Shown: positions 26,673 through 35,780, counted from the stretch's first letter. The stretch: DNA of 64,000 nt from Caldimonas mangrovi (GCF_023721835.1 NZ_JAMKFE010000005.1:124001-188000); one strand, 5' to 3'. Notes: generated by a model from the letters alone, not told the origin. Program-made: numbers and translations.

Positions 26673-28574
26673 ATGCACCGGAGGACTCCACTGCTACGTC
26701 TCGCGGCCACCCGGCTGGCCGTGGGAACGCTCGCGGCCCTGCTCGGCACGGCGGCGTGCGCGAAGGACCAACCGCCGCCCAAGGTGGTTCAGGCGCCTCA
26801 CTACGGTGACGGCGTGTTCTACTTTTTCCAGGACCGCTACTTCACCTCGCTGACGACGCTGATGGTGTCGCAGCACTTCGAACGCGTCACGCACCACGAA
26901 GACGAGGCGGAGATCCTGCGCGGCGGCATGCTGCTGTCGTATGGCCTGCACCGCGAGGCCGGCCGCATCTTCGAGCAACTGATCGAGCGCGGCGCCCAGC
27001 CGGCGGTGCGCGACCGCGCCTGGTACTACCTGGCGAAGATCCGCTACCAGCGCGGCTTTATCGATGACGCACAACAGGCGCTCGACCGCGTCGAGAAACA
27101 CCTGCCGCCGGAGCTGGAGGAAGACCGCGTGCTGCTCGGTGCCTACCTGAAGATGGCGCGCGCTGACCATGCCGGAGCCGCCGAGATGCTGCGCGGCGCG
27201 AGCCAGCGGCGCGAAGGCAGCGAGTACGCGCGCTACAACCTCGGCGTGGCGCTGATCAAGGGCGGCGACGCCGCCGCCGGCAGCGCCTGGCTCGATGCGC
27301 TGGGCAAGGCGCCTGCGCGCGACGAGGAAATGCGCAGCCTGCGCGACCGGGCGAACGTGGCGCTGGGTTTCGCCGCCTTGCAGGACAACCGGCCGCAGCA
27401 GGCCCGGACCTACCTGGAGCGTGTGCGCCTGAACAGCGTCCAGGCCAACAAGGCGCTGCTGGGTTTCGGCTGGGCTGCGGCAGCGATGGACGAGCCCAAG
27501 CTCGCGCTGGTGCCGTGGACGGAACTGGCGGGGCGCGATGGCAGTGACGCCGCGGTGCTGGAAGCCAGGATCGCGGTACCGTATGCCTACGCCGAGCTCG
27601 GCGCTTACGGCCAGGCGCTGCAGCGCTACCACGAGGCGATCGCGGCCTACGAGCACGAGTCGGCTGCGCTGGACGAATCGATCGCCGCGATCCGGTCGGG
27701 CAAGCTGGTCGACGGCTTGATGGAACACAATCCCGGCGAAGAGATGGGCTGGTTCTGGAGCCTGCGCGAACTGCCCGAAATGCCGCACGCCGGCCATCTG
27801 GCCCAGGTGCTCGCGCAGCACGACTTCCAGGAAGCCTTCAAGAACTACCGCGACCTGCAGTTCCTGGCCAACAACCTGCAGTCCTGGCAGGACAACCTCG
27901 GCGTGTTCCACGACATGCTCGAGCACCGCAGTCGTGCCTATGCCGAGCGGCTGCCGCAGATCCTCGCGCGTGCCCAGCAGACTGGCAACGGGCTGCAGGC
28001 GCTGCAGCAACGGCATGACGAGCTGGCGGCGGCGCTGCAGCAGGCGGAAACCACTGCCGACGGCAGGGCGCTGGCCGATGCCCGGCAGCGGGAGCTGCTG
28101 GCGCGACTGCAGCGCGTGCGGGCAACCCTTGATCGTCTCGCAACAGAGCCCGAAGCGCAGCCCGCGCGCGAGCGCTATCGCCTGGCTGCCGGGGTGCTCG
28201 ATTGGGAACTGGCCCAGGAGTTCACGCCGCGCTTGTGGGCGGCGAGGAAGGCCTTCCGCGAGATCGCTGCGCAGGTCGAACAGGCACGCGAGCGCGAGGC
28301 CGCACTGGCGCAGGCGCAGCGCGACGAGCCGCAGCGCTTCGCCGAATTTGCGGCGCGCATCCCGACGCTCGATGCGCGCATACGCGCCCTGGCGCCGCGC
28401 GTGCTGGCGCTGACCCAGGAGCAGCAACAGGTCGTCGAGGGTCTGGCCGTGGCCGAGCTGGCGCGCCAGAAGGACAGGCTCGCGGCCTACGCGACACAGG
28501 CGCGCTTCGCGGTGGCGCAGCTCTACGACCACGCCAAGCTCAAGCAGGAGGGCGATCATGCGGCCGGGAAGTAG
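26673..28574 (+). CDS. Exported TPR protein, 633 residues
   Basis: The N-terminal signal ends near GTAACAKD; the cysteine may or may not be lipidated because the lipobox is weak. Residues about 75–330 contain TPR-like helices (EILRGGMLLSYGLHREAGRIF, RAWYYLAKIRYQRGFIDDA, ARYNLGVALIKGGDAAAG, PYAYAELGAYGQALQRYHEA). The second half (about 390–620) is mostly long charged helices, probably coiled coil (LQQRHDELAAALQQAET, AAQVEQAREREAALAQAQR). It is likely a periplasmic scaffold. It overlaps the next TPR lipoprotein gene by 17 bases. Gene order and type resemble the TPR components of Agl–Glt machineries in Myxococcus; homology was not tested. Confidence 0.8.
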   Translation: MHRRTPLLRLAATRLAVGTLAALLGTAACAKDQPPPKVVQAPHYGDGVFYFFQDRYFTSLTTLMVSQHFERVTHHEDEAEILRGGMLLSYGLHREAGRIFEQLIERGAQPAVRDRAWYYLAKIRYQRGFIDDAQQALDRVEKHLPPELEEDRVLLGAYLKMARADHAGAAEMLRGASQRREGSEYARYNLGVALIKGGDAAAGSAWLDALGKAPARDEEMRSLRDRANVALGFAALQDNRPQQARTYLERVRLNSVQANKALLGFGWAAAAMDEPKLALVPWTELAGRDGSDAAVLEARIAVPYAYAELGAYGQALQRYHEAIAAYEHESAALDESIAAIRSGKLVDGLMEHNPGEEMGWFWSLRELPEMPHAGHLAQVLAQHDFQEAFKNYRDLQFLANNLQSWQDNLGVFHDMLEHRSRAYAERLPQILARAQQTGNGLQALQQRHDELAAALQQAETTADGRALADARQRELLARLQRVRATLDRLATEPEAQPARERYRLAAGVLDWELAQEFTPRLWAARKAFREIAAQVEQAREREAALAQAQRDEPQRFAEFAARIPTLDARIRALAPRVLALTQEQQQVVEGLAVAELARQKDRLAAYATQARFAVAQLYDHAKLKQEGDHAAGK

Positions 28575-31386
28575 CCTGCTGCTGGTCGCGGCGCTGACGC
28601 TCGGCGCCTGCTCGTTCGGCGGCCGCCAGAAGGGCACGCCCGACAACGCGCCGACGCTCAAGAGCCTGGCCGAGCGCCAGGTCGAGATCGGCGCCGACCC
28701 GGGCATAGAGGCGAACGAAGAGCAGACCATCGCCGCGTATCGCAAGTTCCTGGAAGTGGCACCGAATGCGCCCCAGCGCTCCGAGGCCATGCGGCGACTC
28801 GGTGACCTGGAGATGGACCTCGCCGACAGCCGGTCGGCCTCCGGCGAGGCGGCCACGCCGACAGGCGCACCCGACTATCGGGCCGCCGTTGCGCGCTACC
28901 AGGACTACCTCAAGGCCCACCCGAAGGACCCCGGCAACGACCGCGTGCTGTATCAACTGGCCCGCGCCCACGAGCAGAGCGGCGAGCTGGAGACCGCGCT
29001 GGCGGTACTGGACCGGCTGGTGGCCGACTACCCCGACACGGCCTACCGCGACGAGGCCCACTTCCGCCGCGGCGAGCTGCTGTTCACCGCGCGTGCCTAT
29101 CCGAAGGCGGAGACTGCTTATCAGGCGGTGCTGGCCGGCGACGAGCACGGGCCGTATCGTGAACGTGCGCTCTACATGCATGGCTGGTCGCTGTTCAAGC
29201 AGGGCCAGCTCGAGGAGTCGCTGCGGTCGTTCTTCGGTGTGCTCGACCTGAAGATCGCCGGGCGCGAAGGCGAGGTCGAACTGGAAAGCGTCGAAGGCCT
29301 GAGCCGCGCCGACCGCGAACTGGTCGAAGACACCTTCCGCGTGGCGAGCCTGTCGCTGCAGAACCTGCAGGGGGCCGAATCGATCCCTGTCTACATGGAC
29401 ACCGACGCGCGGCGCTCGTACGAGTTCCGCGTCTACCAGCAGCTCGGCGAGCTCTACATTCGGCAGGAGCGCATCAAGGACGCTGCCGATACGCTGGGCG
29501 CGTTCACCCGGCGGCACCCGTTGCATGCGCAGGCGCCGGTGCTGCAGGCGCGCGTGATCGACATCTACGAGCAGACCGGCTTCGCGACCCTGGCGCTCGA
29601 AGCGAAGAAGGACTACGTCGGCCACTACGGCGTCGACAGCGAGTTCCGCCGTGCCAACCCGGCCGGTTGGGAGAAGGCGCAGCCGCTGGTGAAGACGCAT
29701 CTCTCCGAGCTGGCTCGCCACTACCACGCGAGTGCCCAGAAGAGCAAGAACAGCGCCGACTACCAGGAGGCGATCCGGTGGTATCGCGTCTACCTGACGT
29801 CGTTCCCGACCGATCCCGATGCGCCGCAGAACAATTTCCTGCTGGCCGAACTGCTGTACGAAGATGCGCGCTACGACGAGGCGGCGGTCGAGTACGAAAA
29901 GGTCGCCTACGACTATCCGTCCCACGCACGCAGCGCCGATGCCGGCTACGCGGCCTTGCTCAGCTATGCCGCGCAGCAGAAGAAGCTCGGCGCAGCGGCA
30001 GGCCAGCCGCTGCAGCGCACGGCCGTCGACAGCGCGCTGCGTTTCGCCCAGGCTTTTCCGGCCGATACGCGGACCGGCGTCGTGCTGACCGATGCTTCCG
30101 AGAAGCTCTATGCACTGAACGACGGCGAGCGCGCCGCCGAAGTTGCGCAACAGGTGCTGGCACTCGACCCGCCGGCGGCCGACGCGCAGCGCCGCGTCGC
30201 CTGGACGGTGGTGGCGCACACCGCGTTCGAGCGCTCGCGCTTCGGCGTGGCCGAACAGGCGTATGCGCAGGTGCTGGCCTTGACGCCCGCCAAGGAGCCC
30301 GGACGCAAGGACCTGGTCGAACGCCAGGCCGCGGCGATCTACAAGCAGGGCGAGCAGGCCCGCGAAGCCGGCCAGGCGCGCGAGGCCGTGGCGCACTTCG
30401 AGCGCATCGCCGCGGTGGCGCCCGAATCGGCGGTGCGGGCCACGGCGCAGTACGACGCGGCTGCGTCGCTGATCGCGCTGAAGGACTGGGGCGGCGCTGC
30501 ACGTTCGCTGGAGGACTTCCGCCGGCGCTACCCCGATCACCCGCTGCAGGCGGACGTGCCGGGCAAGCTGGCGGCGGTCTATCTGGAGCAGCAGCAGTGG
30601 GCACCCGCGGCCGGCGAATTCGAGCGCATCGCCGCGAGCCACAAGGACGCGACGCTTGCGCGCGAAGCGCAATGGCAGGCGGCCGGCCTGCACGAGAAGG
30701 CGGCCGAGCAGTCCGGCTCGCGTGCCGGGGCCGTCAAAGCCTACGAGCGCTACCTGAAGCAGCATCCTCAGCCGCTGGAGCCGGCCGTCGAGGCACGCTG
30801 GCGCCTGGCGCGACTGGCCAAGGCCGACGGGCAGGGCGCGCGCGAGCTGTCGTGGATGAAAGAGGTGTTGCAGGCCGACCAGAACGGCGGGGCGGCCCGT
30901 ACGCCGCGCACGCGAGCCCTCGGTGCGATGGCGGCGCTCGCGTTGGCGCAACCGGCCTTCGACGACTACCGCAAGGTGGCGCTGGTCGAGCCGCTGGCCA
31001 AGCAGCTCAAGCTGAAGAAGGCCAGGATGGAGACGGCACTGAAGGCCTATGCGGCGGCGGCCGACTACGGCGTGGCGGAGGTGACCACCGCCGCGACCTT
31101 CCACATCGCATCGATCTACCAGGACTTCGGCCAGGCCATGCTGAAGTCGCAGCGGCCCAGGCGCTTGTCCAAGCTCGAACTGGAGCAATACAACGTGATG
31201 CTCGAGGAACAGGCCTATCCGTTCGAGGAAAAGGCGATGGAGCTGCACGAGGTCAATGCCCGCCGCGCTGCGGCCGGCATCTACGACGAATGGGTGCAGC
31301 GCAGCTTCACGGCCCTGGCGCAACTGCAACCGGTGCGCTACGGCAAGGCCGAACGCGCGGAAGGGGTGATCGATGCGATCCGCTGA
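28558..31386 (+). CDS. Large TPR lipoprotein, 942 residues
   Basis: A lipoprotein signal with lipobox LGAC (Cys19). The rest is a long solenoid of TPR-type helix pairs, for example QTIAAYRKFLEVAPNAPQRSE, AVARYQDYLKAHPKDPGNDR, EAIRWYRVYLTSFPTDPDAP and AVKAYERYLKQHPQPLEPAVE. No catalytic domain is seen. It would be lipid-anchored to the inner leaflet of the outer membrane, forming a periplasmic scaffold that could link the barrels to the ExbBD/TonB-like motor. It overlaps both neighbours (17 and 14 bases). Its length and repeat content are unusual for a TPR lipoprotein in Burkholderiales. Confidence 0.82.
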   Translation: MRPGSSLLLVAALTLGACSFGGRQKGTPDNAPTLKSLAERQVEIGADPGIEANEEQTIAAYRKFLEVAPNAPQRSEAMRRLGDLEMDLADSRSASGEAATPTGAPDYRAAVARYQDYLKAHPKDPGNDRVLYQLARAHEQSGELETALAVLDRLVADYPDTAYRDEAHFRRGELLFTARAYPKAETAYQAVLAGDEHGPYRERALYMHGWSLFKQGQLEESLRSFFGVLDLKIAGREGEVELESVEGLSRADRELVEDTFRVASLSLQNLQGAESIPVYMDTDARRSYEFRVYQQLGELYIRQERIKDAADTLGAFTRRHPLHAQAPVLQARVIDIYEQTGFATLALEAKKDYVGHYGVDSEFRRANPAGWEKAQPLVKTHLSELARHYHASAQKSKNSADYQEAIRWYRVYLTSFPTDPDAPQNNFLLAELLYEDARYDEAAVEYEKVAYDYPSHARSADAGYAALLSYAAQQKKLGAAAGQPLQRTAVDSALRFAQAFPADTRTGVVLTDASEKLYALNDGERAAEVAQQVLALDPPAADAQRRVAWTVVAHTAFERSRFGVAEQAYAQVLALTPAKEPGRKDLVERQAAAIYKQGEQAREAGQAREAVAHFERIAAVAPESAVRATAQYDAAASLIALKDWGGAARSLEDFRRRYPDHPLQADVPGKLAAVYLEQQQWAPAAGEFERIAASHKDATLAREAQWQAAGLHEKAAEQSGSRAGAVKAYERYLKQHPQPLEPAVEARWRLARLAKADGQGARELSWMKEVLQADQNGGAARTPRTRALGAMAALALAQPAFDDYRKVALVEPLAKQLKLKKARMETALKAYAAAADYGVAEVTTAATFHIASIYQDFGQAMLKSQRPRRLSKLELEQYNVMLEEQAYPFEEKAMELHEVNARRAAAGIYDEWVQRSFTALAQLQPVRYGKAERAEGVIDAIR

Positions 31387-32065
31387 TGGCGTCGGACACC
31401 GTCGACTCGTCGGCTTGCTGCTTGCGGGGGCGGCTGCCGTGTCGGGTTGCGCCTCGATGTGGACACCCGGGGTGCAGCCGGCGGCGGCGCCCGCTGCACC
31501 CGCGGCATCTTCGCCGGCTCCCGGGGCGGCCCCGTCGACCGTGCAGGCTCAGCCCGCCGCGGCAGACCCTGCGGCACAGCGCCTGTTCGACGAAGCACGC
31601 CGTGCCCTGGCCGCCGGCCGCACCGAGCAGGCCGAGCAGGGCTTCCGGGCGCTGACCCGTTCGCATCCCGACCTGGGGGGCCCGCATGCGAATCTCGGCC
31701 TGATCTACCGCCGTGCCGGCAAGCTCGACCAGGCGGTGGCCGAACTCGAAACCGCCGTGCGCCTGAGCCCGCAGCAGCCGGTGTACTTCAACCAGCTCGG
31801 CATCGCCTACCGGCACAAGGGCGCGTTCGCCAAGGCACGCGAAGCCTACGAACGGGCCATCGGGCTGAACGCCGGCTATGCCGACCCGCACCTCAACCTC
31901 GGCATCCTGCACGACCTGTACCTCGGCGAGGGCCCCCGGGCGCTGGAGCTGTACGACCGCTACCTGGCGCTGTCGGGCGGCGACGCCACCGTCGCGAAGT
32001 GGGTGGTCGAACTGAAGAACCGCAAGCCGGCGCCGGTCACCGTGAGCCGCAAGGAGAAGGAATGA
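31373..32065 (+). CDS. TPR lipoprotein, 230 residues
   Basis: The lipobox VSGC lies near residue 26, followed by an Ala/Pro linker (about 27–60) and three to four TPR units: AAGRTEQAEQGFRALTRSHP, PHANLGLIYRRAGKLDQAVAE, VYFNQLGIAYRHKGAFAKA and ADPHLNLGILHDLYLGEGPRA. Probably an outer-membrane-anchored adaptor. Third TPR gene in a row; the ATG lies inside the upstream gene and its own stop overlaps the next start (ATGA). Confidence 0.83.
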   Translation: MRSADGVGHRRLVGLLLAGAAAVSGCASMWTPGVQPAAAPAAPAASSPAPGAAPSTVQAQPAAADPAAQRLFDEARRALAAGRTEQAEQGFRALTRSHPDLGGPHANLGLIYRRAGKLDQAVAELETAVRLSPQQPVYFNQLGIAYRHKGAFAKAREAYERAIGLNAGYADPHLNLGILHDLYLGEGPRALELYDRYLALSGGDATVAKWVVELKNRKPAPVTVSRKEKE

Positions 32066-32352
32066 GACCCGCTGCCGTGCTGATGCTGCTGCCGCTGCTG
32101 GCGGCGCCCGTGTCCGCGCAGGACCGCGCCGACATCGACCGCACCCAGATCATCGGCAACCGCGAGCTGCCCAAGGTGCTCTACATCGTGCCCTGGAAAA
32201 AGCCGCTGCCCGGCGAGTTGTCCGGGCGCCCGGTCGAAAGCGTGCTCGACGAGGCGCTGGCGCCGGTCGACCGCGACGTGTTCCGCCGCAACGTGCACTA
32301 CGACGCCCAGATCCGGGCCCGCAGTGCAGCCCCGTCCCCGTCCATCAAGTAA
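32062..32352 (+). CDS. Small exported protein of unknown function, 96 residues
   Basis: A signal peptide (MRPAAVLMLLPLLAAPVSAQ) precedes a 76-residue mature part with the block RTQIIGNRELPKVLYIVPWK and PVESVLDEALAPVDRDVFRR. No known domain is recognised. The strong ribosome site AAGGAGAAGGA lies in the end of the previous gene and the ATG overlaps its stop, so it is certainly translated with the cluster. The last residues are Pro/Ser-rich. Its place between the TPR lipoproteins and the ExbB-like gene suggests a link between scaffold and motor. Confidence 0.72.
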   Translation: MRPAAVLMLLPLLAAPVSAQDRADIDRTQIIGNRELPKVLYIVPWKKPLPGELSGRPVESVLDEALAPVDRDVFRRNVHYDAQIRARSAAPSPSIK

Positions 32353-32385
32353 ACACAACACCATCGTCGTTTAGGAGAGTAGCCG

Positions 32386-33039
32386 ATGAATGTCTTCGAG
32401 TTCGCCGTCAAGTTCGTCCAGGACAGCGGCATGTTCATCTACATCAGTATCCTCATCATGGCGGTGGGCCTGGCCATCGCGATCGAGCGCTACGTGTTCC
32501 TGCAGCGTGCGCGCAGCCAGAACCGCAAACTGTGGACACAGGTGCTGCCGATGCTGCAGAACGGCAAGTTCAAGGACGTCTACAGTCTGACGTCCGACTC
32601 GGATGCGGCGATCGGCAAGATCGTCAGCAACGGGTTGTCGCGCATGCAGAGCCCCTCGCGCCGTGAGGACATCGATGCGGCCATGGAGGAGGGCATGATG
32701 GAGATCGTGCCGCGGCTGGAGAAGCGCACGCACTACATCGCCACCTTCGCCAACGTCATCACGCTGGTCGGCCTGCTGGGCACCATCGTCGGCCTGATCA
32801 AGGGCTTCACCGCGGTGGCGCAGGTCAACCCGGCCGAGAAGGCCGAGATGCTGTCGGCGTCGATCTCGATCGCGATGAACAACACCGCCTTCGCGCTGAT
32901 GGTGGCGATTCCGTTCCTGCTGATCCATGCCTTCCTGCAGGCGCGCACCAGCGAGATCGTCGACGGGCTCGAAGCGGCCAAGATCAGCTTCCTGAACGTC
33001 GTGCAGCGCATCAAGGCCGAGACCGCGCCGGCGAAGTGA
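32386..33039 (+). CDS. MotA/TolQ/ExbB proton-channel protein
   Basis: A 217-residue inner-membrane protein with three membrane helices: about 15–36 (FIYISILIMAVGLAIAIERY), about 122–145 (FANVITLVGLLGTIVGLIKG) and about 160–185 (SISIAMNNTAFALMVAIPFL). The large cytoplasmic loop between helices one and two is typical. Pentamers of this family with ExbD/TolR dimers turn proton flow into movement passed to a periplasmic partner. An AGGAGAG site precedes the ATG. It is followed by two ExbD-type genes and a TonB-like gene. Confidence 0.92.
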   Translation: MNVFEFAVKFVQDSGMFIYISILIMAVGLAIAIERYVFLQRARSQNRKLWTQVLPMLQNGKFKDVYSLTSDSDAAIGKIVSNGLSRMQSPSRREDIDAAMEEGMMEIVPRLEKRTHYIATFANVITLVGLLGTIVGLIKGFTAVAQVNPAEKAEMLSASISIAMNNTAFALMVAIPFLLIHAFLQARTSEIVDGLEAAKISFLNVVQRIKAETAPAK

Positions 33040-33044
33040 CTGCC

Positions 33045-33536
33045 ATGGCCGTTCGCCGCCTCCGCAAACACCCGGCCGCGCTGGAAGTCACCGCGTTCAT
33101 CAACCTGATCGTGGTGCTGGTGCCGTTCCTGCTGTCGACGGCCGTCTTCACACGGCTGTCGGTGCTCGAGCTCACGTTGCCCGCGCAGTCTTCGGGCGTC
33201 GAGCAGCTGAAGGTCAACGACCTGAAGCTCGAGATCGTGATCCGCCCCGACGCGCTCGAGGTGGGGGACCGCATCGGCGGGTTGATCCAGCGCATTCCCA
33301 ATGTCGAGACCGGCTACGACGTGCAAGCCTTGTCCAGCCTGATGGTGCAGATCAAGCAGCGTTTTCCCGACGCGAAGGCGGCCACCGTGCTGGCCGGCCC
33401 CGACACGCCCTATGACGCGCTGGTGCAGGTGATGGACGCAGCGCGCGCGGCCTACACGGCGCAGGGCAAGGAGCTGATCTCCACGGAGCTGTTCCCCGAC
33501 ATCTCGATCGGCGACGCACCGGTTTCGAGGAAATAG
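33045..33536 (+). CDS. ExbD/TolR-family protein (first copy)
   Basis: A 163-residue inner-membrane protein with one membrane helix (about 15–37, FINLIVVLVPFLLSTAVFT) and a periplasmic TolR-like domain. In ExbD/TolR the critical Asp lies at the start of the helix; here the matching place reads AFINLIVVLVP without an acidic residue, so this copy may not carry protons itself. The ATG at 33045 is chosen; a GTG at 33036 overlapping the previous stop is possible. Paired with a second ExbD that does carry the Asp. Confidence 0.85.
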   Translation: MAVRRLRKHPAALEVTAFINLIVVLVPFLLSTAVFTRLSVLELTLPAQSSGVEQLKVNDLKLEIVIRPDALEVGDRIGGLIQRIPNVETGYDVQALSSLMVQIKQRFPDAKAATVLAGPDTPYDALVQVMDAARAAYTAQGKELISTELFPDISIGDAPVSRK

Positions 33537-33544
33537 GTGCCGCG

Positions 33545-34045
33545 ATGAAACTGACACCGCTGCAAAAGCGCGCCGAACGGCGCGATCGCAACCAGTCGCA
33601 CGTCGACATGAACCTGGTCGCGCTGATCGACATCTTCACGATCCTGATCTTCTTCCTGCTGTCCAGCGCCACCGGCGTCGAGATCCTGGCGAGCCCGAAG
33701 GCGGTGAAACTGCCGCAGTCGACCGCCGAGACGGCGCCGCGCGAGACCATCGTCGTCGTGGTCAGTGCCGACGAGATCCTGGTCGACGGCCGGCGCGTCG
33801 CGGGCGTGTCCGAGGTCATGGGCACCGAAGGCGACCTGATCGCGCCGCTGAAGGCCGAGCTGGACGTGCTGCGCAGCAGCCGCAAGGTGATCCGCGAGGA
33901 GAACGAGGCGTTGAGCAAGGCCGTCACGATCATGGGCGACAAGCAGATTCCCTACCGCCTGCTGCGCAAGGTGATGTACACGGCCGCACGCGCCGACTTC
34001 ACCGACGTGTCGTTCGCGGTGATCAAGAAGTACGAGGCATCATGA
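33545..34045 (+). CDS. ExbD/TolR-family protein (second copy)
   Basis: A 166-residue protein with one membrane helix (about 24–44). The sequence VDMNLVALIDIFTILIFFLL carries the conserved aspartates of the family (Asp22 before the helix, Asp30 in it), which take part in proton passage. The periplasmic part (about 45–166) contains REENEALSKAVTIMGDKQIP and the usual YRLLRKVMYTAARADFTDVS. This copy is therefore the likely working proton-carrying subunit. It overlaps the TonB-like gene by four bases. Confidence 0.9.
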   Translation: MKLTPLQKRAERRDRNQSHVDMNLVALIDIFTILIFFLLSSATGVEILASPKAVKLPQSTAETAPRETIVVVVSADEILVDGRRVAGVSEVMGTEGDLIAPLKAELDVLRSSRKVIREENEALSKAVTIMGDKQIPYRLLRKVMYTAARADFTDVSFAVIKKYEAS

Positions 34046-35139
34046 GCGCCGCCACCAGCGTGTCCTTCCGCGTCTCGGTGCTGCCTTGGGCCATCTCGCC
34101 CGAGGACCAGGCGCGCTTTCGCCGCATCCTGCAAAGCGTGCTCGGCATCAGTGCCATCCTGTGCCTGCTGTTCCTGTTGTGGCCGCGGCCGGTGGAAGAC
34201 CGCACGCAGCCGCAGGACCTGCCGCCGCGCATCGCGAAGATGGTGCTCGAGCGCGAGCTGGCTCCCCCGCCGCCTCCGCCGCCGCTCGCCAAGCGCGACG
34301 CGGCACCCGAGGTGGCCGCGCCGACCACCGCGCCGCGTGACCGCAAGCCCGAGCCGAACAAGCCCGCCACCGTGAAGAACCCGGTGGTCGAGGCCCGCAA
34401 CCCGCAGGCCGGCAAGCCGCCGGGTGAGGTCGGCGAGGCGCGTCGTCGCGCGGCCGGGGTCGGCCTGCTGGCGATGAAGAACGATCTGGCTGAACTGCGC
34501 GGTGCACCGGTGGCGGTGCAGCTGAAGCAGGACATCACGCCGGGCAAGGGCGTGGGGACAGGCGTCGGAGTCGGAGTCGGTGCCGGCACCGACCCGGGCG
34601 TTCCGACGCGCGCGCTGATCACTTCCAACGCGGCCGGCGGCAGTGGCGGCATCAACACTGCGGCCTACAGCCGCAACACCGGCGGCGGCGGCCTCGCGGG
34701 CCGCGCGACGACCCTGGTGGAAGGCGTGGCAGGTGGCGGCGGCGGCGGTGGTCCGGGCGTCGGCGGCGTTCGAGGCGACGGCACCGGTACGGGCACGGGC
34801 ACAGGCCGTGGCGCCGGAGGCTCCGTCCAGCGCAGCGGCAGCGGCAAGGCCTCGCGCTCGATCGAGGAGATCAAGCTGGTCTTCGAGCGCCACAAGGGCG
34901 CCATCTACGCGATCTACAACCGCGCGCTGCGCGAAGACCCAAGCCTGCAGGGCAAGGTGGTGCTGCAGCTGACGATCTCGCCGGCCGGCGAGGTGGTGAA
35001 CTGTCGCGTCGTCTCGAGCGAACTGAACGCCGCCGAACTCGAAAGCAAGCTGCTCGCACGCGTGCGGCAGTTCGACTTCGGCGCGAAGGACGTCGAGCAG
35101 ATGGTGGTCACCTGGCCGGTTGATTTCCTGCCGTCGTGA
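34042..35139 (+). CDS. TonB-like energy transducer with AgmX/PglI-type C-terminal domain
   Basis: A 365-residue protein: a short cytoplasmic start, one membrane helix (about 31–50, LGISAILCLLFLLWP), a Pro-rich segment (PPPPPPPLAKR), long Gly-rich low-complexity linkers (about 170–265) and a C-terminal domain from SRSIEEIKLVFERHKGAIYAIYNRAL to VTWPVDFLPS. That domain matches AgmX/PglI C-terminal regions, TonB-type contact domains. It should receive energy from the ExbBD motor and reach across the periplasm. Its stop overlaps the ccmA start by one base (TGATG). Confidence 0.85.
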   Translation: MSAATSVSFRVSVLPWAISPEDQARFRRILQSVLGISAILCLLFLLWPRPVEDRTQPQDLPPRIAKMVLERELAPPPPPPPLAKRDAAPEVAAPTTAPRDRKPEPNKPATVKNPVVEARNPQAGKPPGEVGEARRRAAGVGLLAMKNDLAELRGAPVAVQLKQDITPGKGVGTGVGVGVGAGTDPGVPTRALITSNAAGGSGGINTAAYSRNTGGGGLAGRATTLVEGVAGGGGGGGPGVGGVRGDGTGTGTGTGRGAGGSVQRSGSGKASRSIEEIKLVFERHKGAIYAIYNRALREDPSLQGKVVLQLTISPAGEVVNCRVVSSELNAAELESKLLARVRQFDFGAKDVEQMVVTWPVDFLPS

Positions 35140-35780
35140 TGTCCGGTCTGCCGCCGCCGAACGCGCCCGAGCTGCACCTGAGCGCGCGAGCGCTGGCATG
35201 CCGGCGCGGGCAGCGGCTGCTGTTCGGCGCGCTCGACTTCGAGCTGCGCGCCGGCGAACTGATCTGGGTGCGTGGGCGCAACGGCAGCGGCAAGACCAGC
35301 CTGCTGCGGCTGGCAGCGGGCCTGGCCACGCCCGAGTCGGGCGAACTGCGGCGTCATGCCGGCCGGCTGGTGTTCGTCGGCCATGCCAACGCACTGAAGG
35401 ACGAGCTCACGGTGGCGCAGGCGCTGGCCTTTCTGCTGCAACTACGCGGCCTTGCGGCCGACAGCGGCGCCGTGCAGGCGGCGCTCGACCGCCTCGGCAT
35501 GGCAGCCCGGCGCGACGCGCCGGTGCGCAGCTTGTCGCAAGGGCAGCGCCGACGTGTCGCGCTGGCGCGGCTCGCCGCTGAACGGGAACCGGCTCCCTGG
35601 CTGCTCGACGAGCCGTTCGACGCACTGGATGTCGAGGGCGCCGAGCGGCTGAATGGCCTGCTCCTGCAGCATCGCGCACGCGGCGGCAGCGTCCTGCTGA
35701 CCGGCCACCAGGGCCTGGACACCCAGCGCCTGCAGCCGCGCGAACTCGATCTAGGGCCCGTTAACACGACGGAGGGCTGA
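35139..35780 (+). CDS. ccmA: Haem exporter ATP-binding protein CcmA
   Basis: A 213-residue ABC ATPase. Walker A GRNGSGKTS, signature LSQGQRRRVALARL and Walker B PWLLDEPFDALD are all present. CcmA drives release of holo-CcmE from the CcmABCD complex during cytochrome c maturation. The ATG overlaps the stop of the TonB-like gene. The last codons (LGPVNTTEG) are encoded by the left arm and loop of a palindrome whose loop holds the TGA, so the protein end may have been altered by its insertion. Confidence 0.95.
   Translation: MSGLPPPNAPELHLSARALACRRGQRLLFGALDFELRAGELIWVRGRNGSGKTSLLRLAAGLATPESGELRRHAGRLVFVGHANALKDELTVAQALAFLLQLRGLAADSGAVQAALDRLGMAARRDAPVRSLSQGQRRRVALARLAAEREPAPWLLDEPFDALDVEGAERLNGLLLQHRARGGSVLLTGHQGLDTQRLQPRELDLGPVNTTEG

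Noticed and set aside
26694-31329. Long antisense frames (720 and 929 codons) across the two large TPR genes
   Set aside because: TPR repeats on the plus strand are clear and these are shadow frames.
34558-34820. Direct repeats in the TonB-like gene
   Set aside because: They come from codons for Gly/Thr/Val low-complexity linkers in the protein, not from a DNA repeat element.
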